Positions 1-7,397 of a stretch of DNA of 64,000 nt are shown here, one piece after another (positions within the stretch are counted from its first letter, which is position 1; the number at the start of each line of letters is the position of its first letter). A model generated the notes under the pieces. The model had not been told where the DNA came from and made no database searches. It saw only the letters and a list, made by a program, of their open reading frames with translations. Where the stretch lies: contig CAWCAC010000002.1 in NCBI GenBank assembly GCA_963793415.1, forward strand, positions 2,232,001-2,296,000, written 5' to 3'. The translations under genes and the position numbers were made by a program. The stretch comes from CAXMST01 sp963793415. GTDB lineage: Bacteria; Actinomycetota; Thermoleophilia; Solirubrobacterales; 70-9.

Positions 1-703
1 CGCTGAGCCCGAACGAGTGCATGTAGGCGGGTCTCCGGGTCGGCGCCGAGGCGATGATCTCGGGCTCGGCGCCGTTCTCCGGGCCGAGGTGGAAGAAGCG
101 GTACTCGTTGCGCGGCCCGAGCTTCGCCGCGTAGTTGAGCATGCCGCCGCTGCCACGGTCGAGGTGCGGATGGGCGGTCGTAAGCGTCCCGGGAACCTCG
201 TAGGCAACGCCGGCCGTGGCCAGTGTCTCAGCGTCGAACTCGACCGGGATCGGCGTCTCGGTCATCGCGATATAGCGCTCGCCGAGCCGCGTCAGGTTGA
301 CGTTGGCGTTGTCGCTCAGCTTCGGGTCGAAGAACGACATCACCCGCTTGAACAGCCCCCGGCAGGGGTCGGTCGCGAACTCGGAGTACTCGATCCGCCC
401 GTCGGCGGCGGCATCGTAGGCCTTGCTGCGCAGGAAGCGGCTCGCGTAGGAGACCCGGCCGCCCTCGAGCCCGAAGCGATGCAGCATCGCCTGCCCGTCG
501 AACCAGTGCCGGTAGCGATGCTCCCCGGCCTCGAACTTGGCCGGCCCGGTGCGCAGCAGCGAGCCCTCGAGCCATGCCGGCGGCTCGCCCGTGACGGGGA
601 CCGACTCGATCCGCACCTCGTTCTCCATCGAGGTGAAACCGAGCGCGGGACCAGGCGCGGCGCTGCTGCTCTCCTCGCTCGCCGGGACTGACTTGAGCTC
701 CAT
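1..703 (-). CDS. Carotenoid oxygenase (RPE65/CCD family), N-terminal part, cut by window edge
   Basis: The frame is open from an ATG at 703 to the left edge, giving 234 codons without a stop. The family cleaves double bonds of carotenoids or apocarotenoids with a non-haem Fe(II) held by four histidines. Near the N-terminus the protein reads WLEGSLLRTGPAKFE and then HWFDGQAMLHRF, the usual family opening. TTAHPHLD and YMHSFGLS match the regions holding the first two iron-ligand histidines. The other two His and the C-terminal half lie outside the window. A GAGG stretch sits about 8 nt before the ATG. Whether it acts on carotenoids or on another substrate cannot be told from this half. Confidence 0.88.
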   Translation of the reverse strand, partial: MELKSVPASEESSSAAPGPALGFTSMENEVRIESVPVTGEPPAWLEGSLLRTGPAKFEAGEHRYRHWFDGQAMLHRFGLEGGRVSYASRFLRSKAYDAAADGRIEYSEFATDPCRGLFKRVMSFFDPKLSDNANVNLTRLGERYIAMTETPIPVEFDAETLATAGVAYEVPGTLTTAHPHLDRGSGGMLNYAAKLGPRNEYRFFHLGPENGAEPEIIASAPTRRPAYMHSFGLS

Positions 704-770
704 CGATACCTCGCGATCGCCGGGCACATAAACGGCCCGCCCCACTCTACGCGGGTCGGCGCCCAACGGC

Positions 771-776
771 TAGATT
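771..776 (+). promoter_or_regulatory. Candidate -10 box of a leaderless promoter
   Basis: TAGATT lies 8 nt before the GTG at 785, where transcription would start at or next to the start codon. No Shine-Dalgarno sequence precedes this GTG. The same arrangement recurs at many genes in the window. Confidence 0.55.
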
Positions 777-784
777 TACCGGCT

Positions 785-985
785 GTGAGTGATCTGAGCG
801 AAACCGCCCGCCAGGTTCTGCAGAGCCTGCAGGAGCGCCCGACCCTGAACACCCCGAGCCTGATCCATATGGGCCCGGTCGTGCCCGACAGCGTCGACAA
901 GGCCGAGATCGAGGCCGCCCTCGACGAGCTGATCGCCGCCGGCGAAGTCGTCCACAACGCCGTCGGCTGGAAGCTCGCCTCCTAG
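785..985 (+). CDS. Small conserved hypothetical protein, possible winged-helix fold
   Basis: A 66-residue acidic protein starts at GTG 785 and ends 4 nt before the next gene, so the two are probably cotranscribed. It reads as helix, TPSLIHMGP turn, then a helix with EIEAALDELIAAGEV and a short strand pair HNAVGWKL. That pattern resembles a minimal winged-helix module. No enzyme motif or transmembrane segment is visible. The family is not recognised with certainty, and the fold is an inference from residue pattern only. Confidence 0.6.
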   Translation: MSDLSETARQVLQSLQERPTLNTPSLIHMGPVVPDSVDKAEIEAALDELIAAGEVVHNAVGWKLAS

Positions 986-989
986 CGTC

Positions 990-1622
990 ATGGGTCAGCT
1001 GCGCAAACCGCGGCTGACCTACGCAAACGTCGTCGCAACCGTCGCCCTGTTCGTCGCGCTGGGTGGCGTCTCCTGGGCAGCCCTGAAGATCCCCAAGGAC
1101 AGCGTCGGCAGCAAACAGATCAAGAACGAGAGCGTCAAGGCAAACGATCTGCAGCAGGGATCGGTCGGTCCCGGGGAGCTACAGGGCAACGCTGTCGGGT
1201 TCGACAACCTCGCCCCCGACAGCGTCGACTCCGCGAAGGTCAAGGACGGTTCGATCCGCTACGACGATCTCTCGGGCGAGGACGTTGCGCCAAGGCTGTT
1301 CGCACACGTGTTCTCGAACGGCGTCCTCGGCGACAATGCGGGGGCATCGAGCGTCTTCAAGGGCGGCGCCGGCACTTACACGGTGGTCTTCGACCGTAAC
1401 CTCCGCGGCTGCGTGGCGACGGCGTCGCCGGGCTTCGGCTTCAGCAGATCGGGCGGGGTCGACCAGTACGGCCGGGATTCGATCGCGACCGTCTCGATGA
1501 ACCCCGTCAATGAGACGAGTCAGGTCCGGGTCGAAACGCAGCGGATCGACTTCGACCCCTCGCCCGGGCAGCCGATCACCAGTCCGAGCGACGCTTCCTT
1601 TCATCTGATCGTCGCCTGCTGA
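990..1622 (+). CDS. Secreted or membrane-anchored repeat protein, Solirubrobacterales type
   Basis: This 210-residue protein opens with a short basic stretch and a hydrophobic segment, NVVATVALFVALGGVSWAA, that serves as signal peptide or anchor. A run of imperfect repeats of the type I-K-N-x-S-V and D-S-V-D follows (roughly residues 35-95), which suggests a stacked beta structure. The C-terminal domain contains GCVATASPGFG and ends in a terminal Cys (LIVAC). A second gene in the window, 12286-12822, has the same plan, including an internal Cys and a C-terminal Cys that could pair outside the cell. Proteins of this architecture are typical of Thermoleophilia; their function is unknown. Confidence 0.75.
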   Translation: MGQLRKPRLTYANVVATVALFVALGGVSWAALKIPKDSVGSKQIKNESVKANDLQQGSVGPGELQGNAVGFDNLAPDSVDSAKVKDGSIRYDDLSGEDVAPRLFAHVFSNGVLGDNAGASSVFKGGAGTYTVVFDRNLRGCVATASPGFGFSRSGGVDQYGRDSIATVSMNPVNETSQVRVETQRIDFDPSPGQPITSPSDASFHLIVAC

Positions 1623-1736
1623 CGCCGATCCGTCGGCGCTCCGGCTAGCCTGCCCCGCGGGCGTTGAAAACTCAGGCGACGGGGCTCGCCTGATCGATGA
1701 TGGCGGGCAGGGACTCGCCGGAATGCGAGGTTGAGC

Positions 1737-3311
1737 ATGAGGAAGCTATTGGTCGTGGCCGTTCTGGCCCTGGCCTCCGCGTCGCTGATCGCGACCGCGG
1801 CGGCAGGGCCGAAGAAGGGCGAAAGCAAGGGAGGCGGCAAGGGCAACTCGGTATCCGAGGTGCTGCGCAAGGGCCTCAAGAACAAGGGGATCGTCGGCCA
1901 CCTCAAGGAGCTGCAGTCGATCGCGGCGGCCAATGGCGGCAACCGCGCGTCGGGCACCAGCGGCTACGACGAGTCGGTCGACTACGTCAGCGAGGAGCTG
2001 AAGGGGTACGGCTGGAAGGTGAGCGTGAGGCCGTTCGACTACGTCGCCTACACACAGAACGCACCCTCGACCTTCGAGCGCACGGCGCCCGACCCGACCA
2101 CCTACACCGAGGGCACCGACTACTCGACGATGGAGTACTCGGGCGCCGGCGACGTGAACGCCGAGCTCGTCGCCGTCGACCTGACGCTGCCGCCGTCGCC
2201 GGATCCCGGCTCGACGAGCGGCTGTGAGGCGACTGACTTCGACGCTGTCGACGTCACCGGCAAGATCGCGCTGATGCAGCGCGGCACCTGTGACTTCGGA
2301 GTCAAGGTCGCGAACGCCGAAGACGCCGGTGCAGTCGGCTCGGTGATCTTCAACGAGGGCCAGGAGGGGCGCACCGACGTCGTCTTCGGCACCCTCGGAT
2401 CACCGGTCGGGATTCCCGCGATCGACACCGACTTCGCGCTCGGCAACGAACTGGCGGACGGCGTCGTCAACGGGCCGACCGGGACCTCGGTCCACATCGT
2501 CACCGACACGACGTCGGAGCCGGGAACGACCGAGAACGTGATCGCTGAGACGAAGGCCGGTGACAAGGCCAACGTGGTCATGGCCGGCGCCCACCTCGAC
2601 AGCGTCGACGAGGGCCCCGGGATCAACGACAACGGCTCGGGCTCGGCGACGCTGCTCGAGCTCGCCCGCCAGATCAGCAAGAAGGGTGTCAAGCCGAAGA
2701 ACAAGATCCGCTTCGCCTGGTGGGGCGCCGAGGAGGCGGGGCTCCTGGGCTCGACCCAGTACGTGGCCGAGCTGACCGAGGCTCAGTACGAGCGCATCGC
2801 GCTGTACCTGAACTTCGACATGATCGGCTCACCGAACTACGCGCGGCTGATCTACGACGGCAATGCCTCCAAGTTCGAGGCCGACCCGCCCGCGGGCTCG
2901 GGGGCGATCGAGCGCACGTTCGCCCGCTACTTCTCGAGCCAGGACCTCGAGAGCGGGCAGACGGCATTCGACGGGCGCTCCGACTACGGGCCGTTCATCG
3001 ACGTCGGGATCCCCTCCGGAGGCTTGTTCACGGGCGCCGAGGAGATCAAGACGGCCGCCGAACAGGCCGCATACGGCGGCACCGAGGGCGAGGCCTTCGA
3101 CGCCTGTTACCACAAGGCGTGCGACGACCTCGACAACGTCAATCGGCGGGGGCTGAGGGAGATGTCCGACGCGGTCGCCGACGCGGTCGCGGTCTACTCG
3201 CAGAAGCTCAAGTTCATTCCGCGTCCGAAGACGGACACGGCCCGTGAGCTCCGCAAGGTGAAGCGGACCGGCTCCGCGAGCGAGTACCTCGGGGACGCGC
3301 TGCGCAAGTAG
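1737..3311 (+). CDS. Secreted M28 family zinc aminopeptidase with PA domain
   Basis: The 524-residue product has a signal peptide (MRKLLVVAVLALASASLIAT) and a protease-associated (PA) insert near residues 150-250. The M28 metal-site motifs come in order: GAHLDSVDEGPGIND (first His and bridging Asp, about 286-298), WWGAEEAGLLGS (catalytic and ligand Glu, about 332), NFDMIG (Asp, about 362) and CYHKACDDLDN (last His). The family cuts N-terminal residues from peptides with two zinc ions; Streptomyces griseus aminopeptidase is the classic member. ATG 1737 is preferred over the in-frame TTG at 1731 because GCGAGG lies 7 nt upstream. It probably scavenges peptides outside the cell. Confidence 0.9.
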   Translation: MRKLLVVAVLALASASLIATAAAGPKKGESKGGGKGNSVSEVLRKGLKNKGIVGHLKELQSIAAANGGNRASGTSGYDESVDYVSEELKGYGWKVSVRPFDYVAYTQNAPSTFERTAPDPTTYTEGTDYSTMEYSGAGDVNAELVAVDLTLPPSPDPGSTSGCEATDFDAVDVTGKIALMQRGTCDFGVKVANAEDAGAVGSVIFNEGQEGRTDVVFGTLGSPVGIPAIDTDFALGNELADGVVNGPTGTSVHIVTDTTSEPGTTENVIAETKAGDKANVVMAGAHLDSVDEGPGINDNGSGSATLLELARQISKKGVKPKNKIRFAWWGAEEAGLLGSTQYVAELTEAQYERIALYLNFDMIGSPNYARLIYDGNASKFEADPPAGSGAIERTFARYFSSQDLESGQTAFDGRSDYGPFIDVGIPSGGLFTGAEEIKTAAEQAAYGGTEGEAFDACYHKACDDLDNVNRRGLREMSDAVADAVAVYSQKLKFIPRPKTDTARELRKVKRTGSASEYLGDALRK

Positions 3312-3343
3312 CCGGCCCCGAGCCGCAAGAGAACGCCCTGAGC

Positions 3344-3371
3344 CCGGGTCCCGCCGTCGCGCGGGACCCGG
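3344..3371. terminator. Strong hairpin after the M28 peptidase gene
   Basis: An 11-bp perfect stem (CCGGGTCCCGC pairing with GCGGGACCCGG) closes a 6-nt loop 33 nt after the peptidase stop. No T-run follows, so termination would rest on the stem alone, as is common in high-GC actinobacteria. Confidence 0.55.
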
Positions 3372-3435
3372 CCGTTGAGCGCCCGCCGGGCTCCGCCCCC
3401 CGCCGGACGAGACCGAGTGAGAGACTCCTTGTCCG

Positions 3436-4209
3436 ATGGACCGCCCAACCCTCTGGCACATCGCGATCTCCCACTACAACGAGAAGGCGCGTTGGGCGCT
3501 GGACTACAAGGGCGTCGAGCACGACCGGCGCGCGCCGCCGCCACCGAGTCACATGCCGACCGCCCTGTGGCTGACCCGGGGCCGCTCCTTCACCTTCCCC
3601 GTGCTCGTCCTCGACGGCACCGCGATCGGCGACTCGACCGCGATCATCGCCGCGCTGGAGGCGCGCTTCCCGGAGCCGCCGCTCTATCCCGCCGATCCGG
3701 CGCGGCGTCGTCGGGCGCTCGAGATCGAGGACTACTTCGACGAGAGCGTCGGCCCAGCCTCGCGCCAGCTCGCCTTCCACGAGATGCGACAGCGGCCCGA
3801 GCTGATCGCCGAGGTCGCCGGCGAGATGCTCCCCGGGCGCCTCTCCGAGAACGAGACGGCCGGCCGGATCGCAGGTCGCGGCGCCGCCGCGTTCACAGCC
3901 GTTCGCTACCGGACCGCCGACGACGACGCCGCCGAGCGGGCACGTGCTGCGATCCTCGCCGGCTTCGACCGGCTCGAGCAGGAGATGGGGGTCGATCCAG
4001 GCGACTACCTCGTCGGTGGCAGCTTCTCGGTCGCCGACCTCGGGGCCGCCTCGATGCTGCTGCCGATCGTGCTGCCGCCGGAGGGCCCGAAGCTGCCGCC
4101 CCCTCCCCCGCGCTACGCCGAGTTCCGCGAGTCGCTCTCGGACCGTCCGGGCTATCAGTGGGTGGCCGAGATGTTCCGGCGTCATCGGCGGGACGCCCGC
4201 CGGCCGTAA
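3436..4209 (+). CDS. Glutathione S-transferase family protein
   Basis: A 257-residue cytosolic protein with an N-terminal thioredoxin-like domain: SHYNEKARWALDYKG corresponds to the first helix of GST domains, and FPVLVLDG followed by IGDSTAIIAALE is the cis-Pro and thiol-binding SDST region (residues about 50-75). An all-helical C-terminal domain follows, with YLVGGSFSVADL matching the conserved GST C-terminal N-capping box. Many actinobacteria lack glutathione, so the thiol used may be different. Substrate and role are not evident. It stands alone, between the hairpin at 3344 and a convergent small gene. Confidence 0.82.
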   Translation: MDRPTLWHIAISHYNEKARWALDYKGVEHDRRAPPPPSHMPTALWLTRGRSFTFPVLVLDGTAIGDSTAIIAALEARFPEPPLYPADPARRRRALEIEDYFDESVGPASRQLAFHEMRQRPELIAEVAGEMLPGRLSENETAGRIAGRGAAAFTAVRYRTADDDAAERARAAILAGFDRLEQEMGVDPGDYLVGGSFSVADLGAASMLLPIVLPPEGPKLPPPPPRYAEFRESLSDRPGYQWVAEMFRRHRRDARRP

Positions 4210-4252
4210 GCCTGAGCTCCGCCCCGCGCGGCTCCGGGCGACAGGCGGTTGC

Positions 4253-4492
4253 CTAGGGAACCTGGTTGCGCATCCGCTTGCGCTGCTCGGCGTCGGCCTT
4301 GTGGGGAAGCGTCTCCCCCGGCCTCCGCGGCGCGGCACCGGCGAAGATCGCGACGGCGATCCCGATCAGGATGCCGGTCAAGGCGAGCTGGGTCGGCGTC
4401 GAGGTGTCGGTGGCCCAGATCGCAGCGATCAGGAGCAACAGGGCAAGCGCTCCACCGACGACGATCACGGTGTTGGTCGGGCTCGTTCTCAT
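4253..4492 (-). CDS. Small two-helix membrane protein, hypothetical
   Basis: 79 residues with two hydrophobic segments (VIVVGGALALLLLIAAIWA and ALTGILIGIAVAIFAGAA) and a basic, hydrophilic C-terminus. No recognised family. A TACCCT box lies 6 nt before the ATG, which suggests a leaderless transcript. The gene converges on the GST gene and is in line with the hydrolase gene 31 nt upstream (4524-5363). Confidence 0.65.
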   Translation of the reverse strand: MRTSPTNTVIVVGGALALLLLIAAIWATDTSTPTQLALTGILIGIAVAIFAGAAPRRPGETLPHKADAEQRKRMRNQVP

Positions 4493-4498
4493 GTCATC

Positions 4499-4504
4499 AG
4501 GGTA
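4499..4504 (-). promoter_or_regulatory. Candidate -10 box of a leaderless promoter
   Basis: On the minus strand TACCCT lies 6 nt before the ATG at 4492; no ribosome binding site is present between them. Confidence 0.5.
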
Positions 4505-4523
4505 CGGGACGCCGCACCCGTGG

Positions 4524-5363
4524 TCATCGACTGAAGCCGAGGATCAGCTCCGCCGTCTCGGCCGGGACGTCGAGTTGCGGGCAGTGGCCGATCCCCTCGA
4601 GCTCGACCCACTCCGCAGCCGGGATCCACTTGTGGAAGCGGGCGGCGGCCGACGGGTAGGGCAGGACCAGGTCGGCGGTGCCCCAGACGAAGCGGACGGG
4701 ACAGGTGACCTGCTCGCCGTCGAGGTCCCAGCCCGCCTCGAGCGCGTAGTCGAGCAGCGCCACCGCTGCGTCACAGCGCGCGGCGCCGACGAGGACATGT
4801 GCAACCAGCTCGGGCGGGATGTGCTCGTAGTTGGTCGTGAAGGCGGCGGTCGCCTGACGGCGGCCCTCGGGCGTGGCGACGATCGCGTCGACGTGGGGAG
4901 CGGCGGCCTTGACCATCGCCAGCATCTGTACGAAGTACTCGCGGGCGCCGGCGAAGCCGGGGCTGCCGTCGGCCCAGCCTCCCGCCGGCGCCAGGGCGAC
5001 GACCGAGCGCGCCCTCCCCCGCTCCGCCAGCTTCAGCGACAGGAACCCCCCGAGCGAGTTGCCGACGATGTGCGCGGTCTCGAAGCCGGCATCGTCCATC
5101 GCGCGCTCGAGCGCGTCGACGAGCGCGTCCTCGCTCGCCTCACCCTCGATCACCGGGCCGCCGGCGTGGCCGGCGAGGGTCGGTGCGAGCACGTCGTGCT
5201 CGGCCTCCAGCGCCGGCAGGACCAGCTCCCACGTCCGCCAGGTGTCGGTGAACCCGTGGACGCAGAGCAGCGGCGTGCCGGATCCCCCGCGATGGCTTGA
5301 CGTGAACTCCGCGATGAGCTGATTCTGACGAGCCGGGCCGGTGCCCGTTCTCACCCCGCTCAT
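4524..5363 (-). CDS. Alpha/beta hydrolase
   Basis: The 279-residue product has the alpha/beta hydrolase signature: the oxyanion region LLCVHGFTDTWRTWE (about residue 35), the nucleophile elbow GNSLGG with catalytic Ser (about residue 105), an acidic residue after VRFVWGTAD, and the terminal catalytic His in GIGHCPQLD. No signal peptide, so it is cytosolic. The start is uncertain: ATG 5363 follows AAGGG with almost no spacing, and an in-frame GTG lies at 5384. It runs divergently from the gene at 5445. The substrate is unknown; ester or C-C bond hydrolysis are both possible in this superfamily. Confidence 0.82.
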   Translation of the reverse strand: MSGVRTGTGPARQNQLIAEFTSSHRGGSGTPLLCVHGFTDTWRTWELVLPALEAEHDVLAPTLAGHAGGPVIEGEASEDALVDALERAMDDAGFETAHIVGNSLGGFLSLKLAERGRARSVVALAPAGGWADGSPGFAGAREYFVQMLAMVKAAAPHVDAIVATPEGRRQATAAFTTNYEHIPPELVAHVLVGAARCDAAVALLDYALEAGWDLDGEQVTCPVRFVWGTADLVLPYPSAAARFHKWIPAAEWVELEGIGHCPQLDVPAETAELILGFSR

Positions 5364-5444
5364 CCCTTCGGGGTGATGACGCACGACGGCGATCGGCTCA
5401 GACTCGGGCCGACCAACGATCCCACCCCGAGCAAAGGAACCGAC

Positions 5445-5777
5445 ATGGCCGACGACACCCCCGTTCTCGACCTCCTGGCCGGCATGACCGCCGAGTCGAT
5501 GGAGGTCTCGAGCCTCGACGACGAGCGCCTGATGCTGGTCCGCATCGCCGCCCTGATCGCGATCGACGCACCGCCCGCCTCATACCTGCTGAACCTGAGC
5601 GCGGCCGGCGACGCAGGCGTCGACGAGGAGGAGCTGCGCGGCGTCATCGCCGCCGTCGCTCCGATCGTCGGCACGGCCCGCGTCGCTGCTGCGATCGGCA
5701 ACATCGCCCGTGCCCTCGGCATCGCGATCGAACTCGAGGAGCTCGAGATCTTCGCCGCCGAGGAGTACTCGCAGTAG
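5445..5777 (+). CDS. Carboxymuconolactone decarboxylase (AhpD)-like small protein
   Basis: 110 residues, mostly helical, with LMLVRIAALIAIDAPPASY and VIAAVAPIVGTARVAAAIGN, a pattern seen in actinobacterial proteins annotated as CMD family. The Cys-x-x-Cys of AhpD-type peroxidase partners is absent; there is no cysteine at all. A peroxidase role is therefore unlikely and a structural or lyase role is open. The ATG at 5445 is preferred to upstream in-frame starts because AAAGGA lies 7 nt before it. The 40-bp stem at 5783 follows the gene and separates it from the convergent pair at 5837-6455. Confidence 0.7.
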   Translation: MADDTPVLDLLAGMTAESMEVSSLDDERLMLVRIAALIAIDAPPASYLLNLSAAGDAGVDEEELRGVIAAVAPIVGTARVAAAIGNIARALGIAIELEELEIFAAEEYSQ

Positions 5778-5782
5778 GAGGC

Positions 5783-5823
5783 CGCCCACCGCCGGCGCCG
5801 CCGATCTCGGCGCCGGCGGGCGG
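5783..5823. terminator. Bidirectional hairpin terminator
   Basis: CGCCGGCGCCG pairs with CGGCGCCGGCG around a 7-nt loop, with further pairing outside (CCGCC with GGCGG). It sits in the 59-bp gap between convergent genes and can serve both. Confidence 0.65.
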
Positions 5824-5836
5824 ACAGCTCCCGGAC

Positions 5837-6088
5837 TCAGAGCGCCTCGACGACCGCCTTCGCCTCGTCCAGGCCGGAGCCGGTCAGCTCACGGTGCTTC
5901 ATGATCGCGGCCATCCGGTCGCCGGAGCGAGCCAGCTCGACCACCTCCGCGGGCGCTCCCGCCGCCGGCGTCTCGAACGGCACGCCGGCTTTCTCGGAGA
6001 GCAGCGCGAGCTGACCCTCGATCCGCTGCAGGCGCTTGAAGATCTGATCGACGTAGGAGGAGAGCTGAAGCTCGTTGTAGGCGCTCAT
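5837..6088 (-). CDS. Orphan bL12 C-terminal-domain-like protein
   Basis: 83 residues: an N-terminal coiled-coil-like helix (YVDQIFKRLQRIEGQLALL) and a C-terminal part VVELARSGDRMAAIMKHREL followed by TGSGLDEAKAVVE, which resembles the C-terminal domain of ribosomal protein bL12 (there, VIKxVREITGLGLKEAK). The first half of that domain and the bL12 dimerisation domain are missing, so it is not the ribosomal stalk protein. Such short bL12-like proteins occur widely in actinobacteria with no established role. It lies 10 nt downstream of the 6099-6455 gene and is probably cotranscribed with it. Confidence 0.75.
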   Translation of the reverse strand: MSAYNELQLSSYVDQIFKRLQRIEGQLALLSEKAGVPFETPAAGAPAEVVELARSGDRMAAIMKHRELTGSGLDEAKAVVEAL

Positions 6089-6098
6089 TCCGTCGCGC

Positions 6099-6455
6099 CT
6101 ACTTGCCCCAGAGCATGACCGAGTTCGGGTCGTCGGGGTCGACCTTGACCATGACGTCCTCGCCGGCGCTGAACGGAGCGGAGGGGTAGATGTACTGGTT
6201 CATCGTCACCGCGTAGGGCTCGCCCGCGGGCGGCTTGACGGTGAGCTCGATCACGTTCTCGCTGCCGCCGGGGGTGTCGGCCTTGCCGGTCGGGGTCATC
6301 GTGTCGATGTGGGCCGGCGTGTCGACGCCTACCTTCATCAGCTTCTGCGCCTTGTTGGCGAGCGACATCTGGCCAGCGTCGGCGCCGATCCCCACCTTGC
6401 TGGTCTGCGCCTGGGCCGACTCGGCGGCCTTCTTCATCTTGTCCATGAACCCCAT
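6099..6455 (-). CDS. Conserved hypothetical protein
   Basis: 118 residues. An amphipathic Lys/Ala-rich N-terminus (MDKMKKAAESAQAQT) precedes a beta-rich domain with ENVIELTVKPPAGEPYAVTM and a final FSAGEDVMVKVDPDDPNSVML, ending in WGK. The N-terminus could lie on a membrane surface, and the beta part looks like a small barrel. I recognise the pattern as recurrent in actinobacteria but have no function for it. First gene of a two-gene unit with the bL12-like protein; AGGAGG lies upstream of the ATG. Confidence 0.65.
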   Translation of the reverse strand: MGFMDKMKKAAESAQAQTSKVGIGADAGQMSLANKAQKLMKVGVDTPAHIDTMTPTGKADTPGGSENVIELTVKPPAGEPYAVTMNQYIYPSAPFSAGEDVMVKVDPDDPNSVMLWGK

Positions 6456-6544
6456 CGCGCACTCCTCCTGACCTAGAACAACGCGGCCACTCTATTCCTG
6501 TCACAGCTGCGACCACTTCCGATTCGGCCTCCGGTTCTGCCACA

Positions 6545-7081
6545 GTGTTCGAGGTGAGGAGGAATCAGCCACCGGCCGCCGCCGACCCGCGCATCTCGGC
6601 CCGGCTGATGCAGCTCGGCTATCTGCTGGGCGGCATCGGCATCGCGATCGGATTCGGGAGGCTCGCGGACGGAGGCGCGGAGGCGATCGAGCCCGTCGCC
6701 CTGCTCGCGGTCGGCGCCCTCGGCATCGTCTCCTTCCTCCGCCACTCCGTCTTCCACCGCTCAGACGCAGTGCGCATGCAGTGGGAGAGCGAACGGCGCA
6801 ACAACTTCCAGATCGAGGTCGGCATTGCGAACCTCGCCTGGGGCCTGGTCGCAATCGCAGCCGTCGTCTGGGATTGGGGCGTGCCGACCCTGGCGGCGCT
6901 GACCGGGGTCTTCGGCCTCTACCTTCTGATGGCGGCAGCGGTGCTGTTCGACTCCTGGCGCCACCCCGAGGCGGGCCGCGGACGCTCGCTCGCCCCGACG
7001 CTGGCGACGGGGACGTTCGCCGTCCTGCTGATCTTCTTCGCGATCTCCGCCCTGAGCGATGCCGGCGTCGACCCGTTCTGA
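6545..7081 (+). CDS. Conserved integral membrane protein, hypothetical
   Basis: 178 residues with about five hydrophobic segments, starting at GTG 6545. Between the second and third segments, RMQWESERRNNFQIEVGIAN gives a charged cytosolic loop that runs into a segment with ANLAWGLVAIAAVVWDWG; the F-x-x-E-x-G-x-A-N-L pattern recurs in a family of small bacterial membrane proteins of unknown function. No transport motif is visible. Followed by a perfect 9-bp hairpin at 7099. Confidence 0.65.
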   Translation: MFEVRRNQPPAAADPRISARLMQLGYLLGGIGIAIGFGRLADGGAEAIEPVALLAVGALGIVSFLRHSVFHRSDAVRMQWESERRNNFQIEVGIANLAWGLVAIAAVVWDWGVPTLAALTGVFGLYLLMAAAVLFDSWRHPEAGRGRSLAPTLATGTFAVLLIFFAISALSDAGVDPF

Positions 7082-7098
7082 CCCCCTACCCTGTCTCG

Positions 7099-7126
7099 GG
7101 CGACGGGCTCTTTCACTCCCGTCGCC
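7099..7126. terminator. Hairpin after the membrane protein gene
   Basis: GGCGACGGG pairs with CCCGTCGCC across a 10-nt loop, 17 nt after the stop codon at 7081. There is no T-run. Position and stem quality fit a terminator. Confidence 0.5.
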
Positions 7127-7282
7127 ACGGGGTCGGTCGTTCCAGCGACGCGGCCCCATTTTCGTGGCGAGGTGTTCACCCGCGGCAGATTTCGCAGCCG
7201 TCGAGAACGCGACCACCGGACCAGCCCGGCATCCCACCGAGGCAGAGCGCGCCCGCGACCCGGGCAGGCGTACTCTGCTCAC

Positions 7283-7357
7283 GTGGGGAAGCAAGCTCTA
7301 GTCCGGTGTGCCGTGGCCCTGACGGTCGCGGCGACCGTCGCAGGCTTGGCGACCTGA
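7283..7357 (+). pseudogene. Signal-peptide fragment of a cut-off secreted-protein gene
   Basis: A 24-codon frame starts at GTG 7283 and encodes a basic start and hydrophobic core (GKQALVRC, then AVALTVAATVAGLA) before stopping at 7355-7357. It looks like the first part of a signal peptide and nothing more. A TACTCT box lies 6 nt before the GTG, so the promoter seems intact. The stop falls 1 nt before a tRNA T-arm fragment at 7359. The simplest reading is a gene whose body was replaced when an element joined the chromosome here; a chance short ORF cannot be ruled out. Confidence 0.4.
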
Positions 7358-7358
7358 A

Positions 7359-7387
7359 ATGGGCCGGGCCGGATTGGACTCGAACCA
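7359..7387 (-). other. tRNA T-arm and acceptor fragment, possible old attachment site
   Basis: The segment holds ATGGGCCGGG, a 5-bp interruption, then TTGGACTCGAACCAA. The last 15 bp are identical to the copy at 12966-13010 and, read on the minus strand, form a T-stem and loop. The anticodon part is missing. It may be a decayed third copy of the tRNA 3' end; it is weaker evidence than the copy at 12966. Confidence 0.4.
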
Positions 7388-7397
7388 ACGTGCGGCC

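Noticed and set aside
7359..7387. A complete tRNA gene
   Set aside because: Only the T-arm and an interrupted acceptor half are present; no anticodon arm or 5' half can be found.
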